DNA of 64,000 nt, taken from Anaerolineales bacterium. GTDB taxonomy: Bacteria > Chloroflexota > Anaerolineae > Anaerolineales > UBA4823. This document shows positions 60,594 through 64,000 of this stretch, in pieces. The first letter of the stretch is position 1. Each line of letters opens with the position of its first letter. The notes under the pieces were generated by a model that saw only the letters and a list, made by a program, of their open reading frames with translations, had not been told where the DNA came from and did no database searches. The stretch is from positions 1 to 64,000 of the forward strand of contig JAFGJM010000048.1 in the NCBI GenBank assembly GCA_016929095.1. The letters are read 5' to 3'. Position numbers and translations under genes: made by a program.

Positions 60594-63026
60594 CATCATC
60601 AAAGAACGACGATACTTCACAAATCCAAAAATACCCAACACAGCCATTGGGAGCATCCCTGCGATACACGGCAAACCGCTGCTCTTCCCCAGTGGCTGTG
60701 TGCTCTCAGCGATAGATACTGCTTCTTGTGTATTATTGGGTGTAGTTTGGGGTGTATCTTTATCATCATTTTGAGATGGGGAAGGCGTATATGTGGGGGG
60801 AATTTCCACAGTGTCGACATCACTTCCCGCACTCACGACCTCATAGGCAACGCCTTCATACACGACAATGACCCGTTCACCCAATGCAAAAGCATCTGCT
60901 AATTCGGATCGCGATTTAGAAAGTGTAAAATAATCGTCTGATAAAAATGCGATTTTTTTCGTATCCATTTTCCCAGGTTCAAAGGATGTATCCGTCCATA
61001 CACTATCTGACAGTACAAATGTACGCGCCCCAACGATTTTTACGATATCGGCAGCTTCGTTCGAAAGAGAAATCGGCGCTTCTGCCTCCGCCATTGCCCC
61101 CTCATCGGCAGCTTTTTGTACTGCTGCCTGTCCAGATACGGCTGCTGTGGGCATGGCTTGTAGATGATTATATTGTTCTCCCGCTATTCGCTCTTGCTCT
61201 TCCACTCCCAAAGGTAATGGTTCTGTTACCAGATAAGATGTATAAGGGGTAACAATACCATAGCGAATACTCAACCGCACAATCTGATCGATAGTTTCCT
61301 GGTCGTTGCCATCTAATCTTATTTTATTGAGTAAATAACCGATTTTCCGGGTTGCCCATAAACGGGGTAACGCGTTGAGGGTTTCATCATCCCCCTGATT
61401 TTTTTGGCTGAATATCTGTTCCTGATATGTGTATTTTTGCACTTCCTTATCAACCTGACCAGTTAATGTCACCGTGATCGCGCCCCCCTTGCGATAGCGG
61501 CCCACAATGACTAGTTGTGATCCCGCAAACAAATCAGGAAGGGGTGATGGGTAAATATCGTATACGGTCAGTTCGCCGAAATCCAATTCAAGATTGGTAA
61601 GAACGGGTGTACTGATCTTTGTATAAAATGATGATAAGCTTTCTTCTAGATTCTCACCAGGAAGAACATAACTGCTGGCGCCATGATGCGCTTGAGCAAG
61701 TGTATCCAATAAGTATGTATCGACATCAAAACCCACACCAAAAGCAAACAGACGTATATTCTTTGTAGCTGCTTCTTTAAAATTATTTATAATTTGTTGA
61801 CTATCCACCACACCTTCGGTGGGTAATCCATCGGTCAAGAAAATGAGATAAGTGGGGCGTTCATTATTGGTCAATACAGCAGCTTCCAATAATGCTCGAT
61901 TGATATCTGTGCTGCCCTCTGCGCTCAACCCATCAACCCAGACTTGCGCGTCATACGCATCCGATGCCGGGCGCATTTGTTGGGCATAGGGTTTAATTCC
62001 TGTGCTAAAGGTGATGATATTAAACCTGTCTTCCGGATTCAGGTGTTCCAGAATGTATTTTAAAGCCTCCTGGGCTTGTTTGAATTTTTCCCCCTCCATG
62101 CTGCCAGATTTATCGAGCACCAGAATAATATCCTTAGCTAACGTTGTGGATTTTGCATCCGGTCGCGGCGTCAATAACAGCATGAAAAATCCATCATTAT
62201 CAACCTGATCATAAGGATCGCGAAACGTCATTAAGTGAAATGCCTGTTCTTCCCCCAGCGAATAATACAACACAAAATCTTTATCAGGGATCACACTTTG
62301 CTCCTCGTATCCGACAGAGATATGATGTTCATCCTCTCGGGTAACATCCACATCATGGCTTGAAGAGTAAACTGCCCTTAATGGCACTTTAGATTGAATA
62401 TCTACACTGACTGATACGCTATCCAAAGGCCAAAGTGAAAATTTCTCTGTATTTAAAGGGTAGACATATTTCACCAATTCATTCTCTGCTGATAAAACCT
62501 GAGAGTATTCCAATTCGACCCTGCGCTCTTCTTTTGGCGGGATGGGAAAAATATGCGCCTGAACAGCACTCTGATTTACATATTCCAACAATGCCGGGTC
62601 TTTTATATTACGAACAATCTCCTCGTATTTTTCTCGAGCGGCTTCCGCTTCCAGGATTTCTCCTTTAACGGGTTCCCCATCCACCCACATCGTAAACGAT
62701 GTAACCACCGCCCCGCTGGGAAGTGGAAATATATATGTCCCTTCTACCTGAAAATTATTGGGATTAAAGAAAACCTGATCCACATGTGTAATTGCTACCT
62801 GATCCGTGATGTTTACACCCACATGATGATAACGAATGGCTAATTGACGTGTAGGCGCAATGGGCGGACAATCAAACGGGCCGGGACATATCGGAACAGG
62901 ACATTCATCTGGCCAACACGAGGGAGGCTCAGGAATGATAATGCCATCCGCGGCAGCGCTTTCTGGAAATGCCAGCACTAATGGTAATAAAAGCGCTATC
63001 AAGAATAAATATTGGTTTCTCTTCAT
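60555..63026 (-). CDS. VIT and VWA domain surface protein
   Basis: The 823 residues have a signal peptide (core [14 protein letters not shown]), a Pro/Cys-rich start, a VIT domain (about 45-180: [31 protein letters not shown]), and a VWA domain with an intact MIDAS ([15 protein letters not shown], then FSTG and [10 protein letters not shown]). A long C-terminal region, a Thr/Pro linker and one membrane helix ([17 protein letters not shown]) complete it. The layout matches the inter-alpha-trypsin-inhibitor heavy-chain-like proteins of bacteria, which probably mediate metal-dependent adhesion. ATG at 63026 is chosen because AGGAGG lies 5 bases upstream and the signal peptide starts there. Confidence 0.92.
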   Translation of the reverse strand: MKRNQYLFLIALLLPLVLAFPESAAADGIIIPEPPSCWPDECPVPICPGPFDCPPIAPTRQLAIRYHHVGVNITDQVAITHVDQVFFNPNNFQVEGTYIFPLPSGAVVTSFTMWVDGEPVKGEILEAEAAREKYEEIVRNIKDPALLEYVNQSAVQAHIFPIPPKEERRVELEYSQVLSAENELVKYVYPLNTEKFSLWPLDSVSVSVDIQSKVPLRAVYSSSHDVDVTREDEHHISVGYEEQSVIPDKDFVLYYSLGEEQAFHLMTFRDPYDQVDNDGFFMLLLTPRPDAKSTTLAKDIILVLDKSGSMEGEKFKQAQEALKYILEHLNPEDRFNIITFSTGIKPYAQQMRPASDAYDAQVWVDGLSAEGSTDINRALLEAAVLTNNERPTYLIFLTDGLPTEGVVDSQQIINNFKEAATKNIRLFAFGVGFDVDTYLLDTLAQAHHGASSYVLPGENLEESLSSFYTKISTPVLTNLELDFGELTVYDIYPSPLPDLFAGSQLVIVGRYRKGGAITVTLTGQVDKEVQKYTYQEQIFSQKNQGDDETLNALPRLWATRKIGYLLNKIRLDGNDQETIDQIVRLSIRYGIVTPYTSYLVTEPLPLGVEEQERIAGEQYNHLQAMPTAAVSGQAAVQKAADEGAMAEAEAPISLSNEAADIVKIVGARTFVLSDSVWTDTSFEPGKMDTKKIAFLSDDYFTLSKSRSELADAFALGERVIVVYEGVAYEVVSAGSDVDTVEIPPTYTPSPSQNDDKDTPQTTPNNTQEAVSIAESTQPLGKSSGLPCIAGMLPMAVLGIFGFVKYRRSLMMLQPGFNTLSVAA

Positions 63027-63144
63027 GTCAGCCTCCTGAGATGGAATTGTTGGATTACATTCAATAAAAGCATGAGTATTTTTACGAGAATAAATTCCTT
63101 CACTTCTCAAATGAAAGACGCCCTAATGTAAAAAAAAGTTCCAA

Positions 63145-63153
63145 TGGTATAAT
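63145..63153 (+). promoter_or_regulatory. Extended -10 promoter of prfA
   Basis: TGGTATAAT is a full extended -10 element giving a start near 63160, 45 bases before the ATG. Confidence 0.6.
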
Positions 63154-63204
63154 CACGGGGCACAATTGAATATGATATTTAATACTCAAGATAAGGTAAT
63201 ACCA

Positions 63205-64000
63205 ATGTTAGATAAGATAGCAGGAATTGAACAACGATATAAAGAACTAAATGATTTACTGGTTGAAGTTGGCAGCGATTATCAAAAAGCAACCGAATTA
63301 AGTATCGAACGGGCTGAAATTGAGCCTATTGTTATGATAGCGCAGGAATATCGAAGTAAAATCCGGCGTTTGGAAGAAGCCCGTGAACTGGAAAATCACG
63401 AGGATGAAGACCTGCGACAACTTGCACAAAACGAGATCGCCGAGCTTGAACCAGATGTCAATAATTTGGAATATCAATTAAAAAGTATGTTAATCCCCTC
63501 AGACCGGCGGGACAACCGCAATGTAATTGTTGAAATTCGCGCCGGCACTGGCGGTGATGAAGCCGCTTTATTTGCTGCAGACCTGTTCCGTATGTATACC
63601 CGTTATGCCGAGAGGCAAAACTGGAGCAGCGAAGTGCTTTCCACCAATGAGATCGGAATAGGAGGGTATAAGGAAATTGTATTCATGATCAAAGGCCGCG
63701 GCGCATATTCGAAATTGAAATATGAATCGGGTGTACACCGCGTTCAGCGTATTCCGGTGACTGAATCATCCGGTCGTATTCACACTTCGACGGCAACAGT
63801 GGCTGTATTGGCAGAGGTTGATGATGTCGAGATCAACATTCCCGAAAGTGATATTCATATCGATGTGTATAAATCAGCCGGGGCAGGTGGTCAAAACGTC
63901 CAAAAAAACTCCACAGCCATACGCATCACTCACCTCCCCACGGGAATGGTGGTTCAGTGCCAGGATGAACGCTCACAATTACAAAACAAACTACGCGCCA
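63205..64000 (+). CDS. prfA: Peptide chain release factor 1, 3' end outside window
   Basis: The frame runs from ATG at 63205 to the window edge (265 codons). The N-terminal helical domain is followed by domain 2 with [20 protein letters not shown] and the tripeptide anticodon loop [12 protein letters not shown], whose PxT form indicates RF1 (UAA/UAG) rather than RF2. The peptidyl-hydrolase motif [18 protein letters not shown] is complete. RF1 usually reads GGQHVN here, and GGQNVQ is a small variation. The ribosome site is weak (AAGG). The gene following prfA, often prmC, lies outside the window. Confidence 0.95.
   Translation, partial: MLDKIAGIEQRYKELNDLLVEVGSDYQKATELSIERAEIEPIVMIAQEYRSKIRRLEEARELENHEDEDLRQLAQNEIAELEPDVNNLEYQLKSMLIPSDRRDNRNVIVEIRAGTGGDEAALFAADLFRMYTRYAERQNWSSEVLSTNEIGIGGYKEIVFMIKGRGAYSKLKYESGVHRVQRIPVTESSGRIHTSTATVAVLAEVDDVEINIPESDIHIDVYKSAGAGGQNVQKNSTAIRITHLPTGMVVQCQDERSQLQNKLRA

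Overview
The window looks like chromosomal DNA from a free-living bacterium of the Chloroflexota, most likely class Anaerolineae. This is inferred from gene content and style: a membrane-anchored YvcK, a translin-family protein, Ser/Thr kinase and FHA signalling, secreted proteins with Thr/Pro/Glu-rich linkers, AT-leaning composition, and promoters often of the extended -10 type. No rRNA, tRNA, CRISPR array, insertion sequence or prophage was found. Genes are tightly packed, with many 4-base start/stop overlaps.

Left end (1-3800, minus strand): the promoter-proximal end of a surface-glycan cluster. In transcription order it holds a 74-residue protein, a NusG paralogue, GDP-mannose 4,6-dehydratase, a GT4 glycosyltransferase and a nucleotidyltransferase-family protein cut by the window edge. 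Next (4063-9766, minus strand) comes central carbon metabolism: yvcK, then gap-pgk-tpiA, then an M50-like membrane peptidase. Divergently at 9874 start a ROK sugar kinase and recJ. The stretch 12582-16433 holds a GT2, an AAA+ ATPase, a glycerophosphodiesterase and a threonine/serine dehydratase.

Signalling block (16465-25320): a secreted GH3 protein, a Ser/Thr kinase divergent from an FHA-winged-helix regulator, a CpXC protein, an orphan GAF-PAS histidine kinase and a GabT-like aminotransferase. The run 25448-31560 holds tgt, uppP, a lipid kinase, a PlsC acyltransferase and a PAS-GGDEF cyclase, so envelope lipid functions are grouped.

Nucleic-acid block (31700-37099): ssb, a DUF3467 protein, a translin-family protein with a Trax-like ExxE pair, a two-part membrane-anchored Cas4-like nuclease, nadK, a B-box membrane protein and recN. 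The translin plus split Cas4-like pair is the best candidate for an undescribed system.

Envelope block (37107-47858): a class A PBP homologue that has lost most catalytic residues of both domains, two tandem paralogous lipoproteins with duplicated promoters, a repeat-rich intergenic region ending in a bidirectional terminator, an HtrA-like lipoprotein, and a sigma/anti-sigma/NUDIX operon. The right part (48030-64000) holds polA with a TPR protein, a Cys-rich lytic-transglycosylase-like protein, rho with a LysM-M23 endopeptidase, a chemoreceptor, a VIT-VWA surface protein and the start of prfA.
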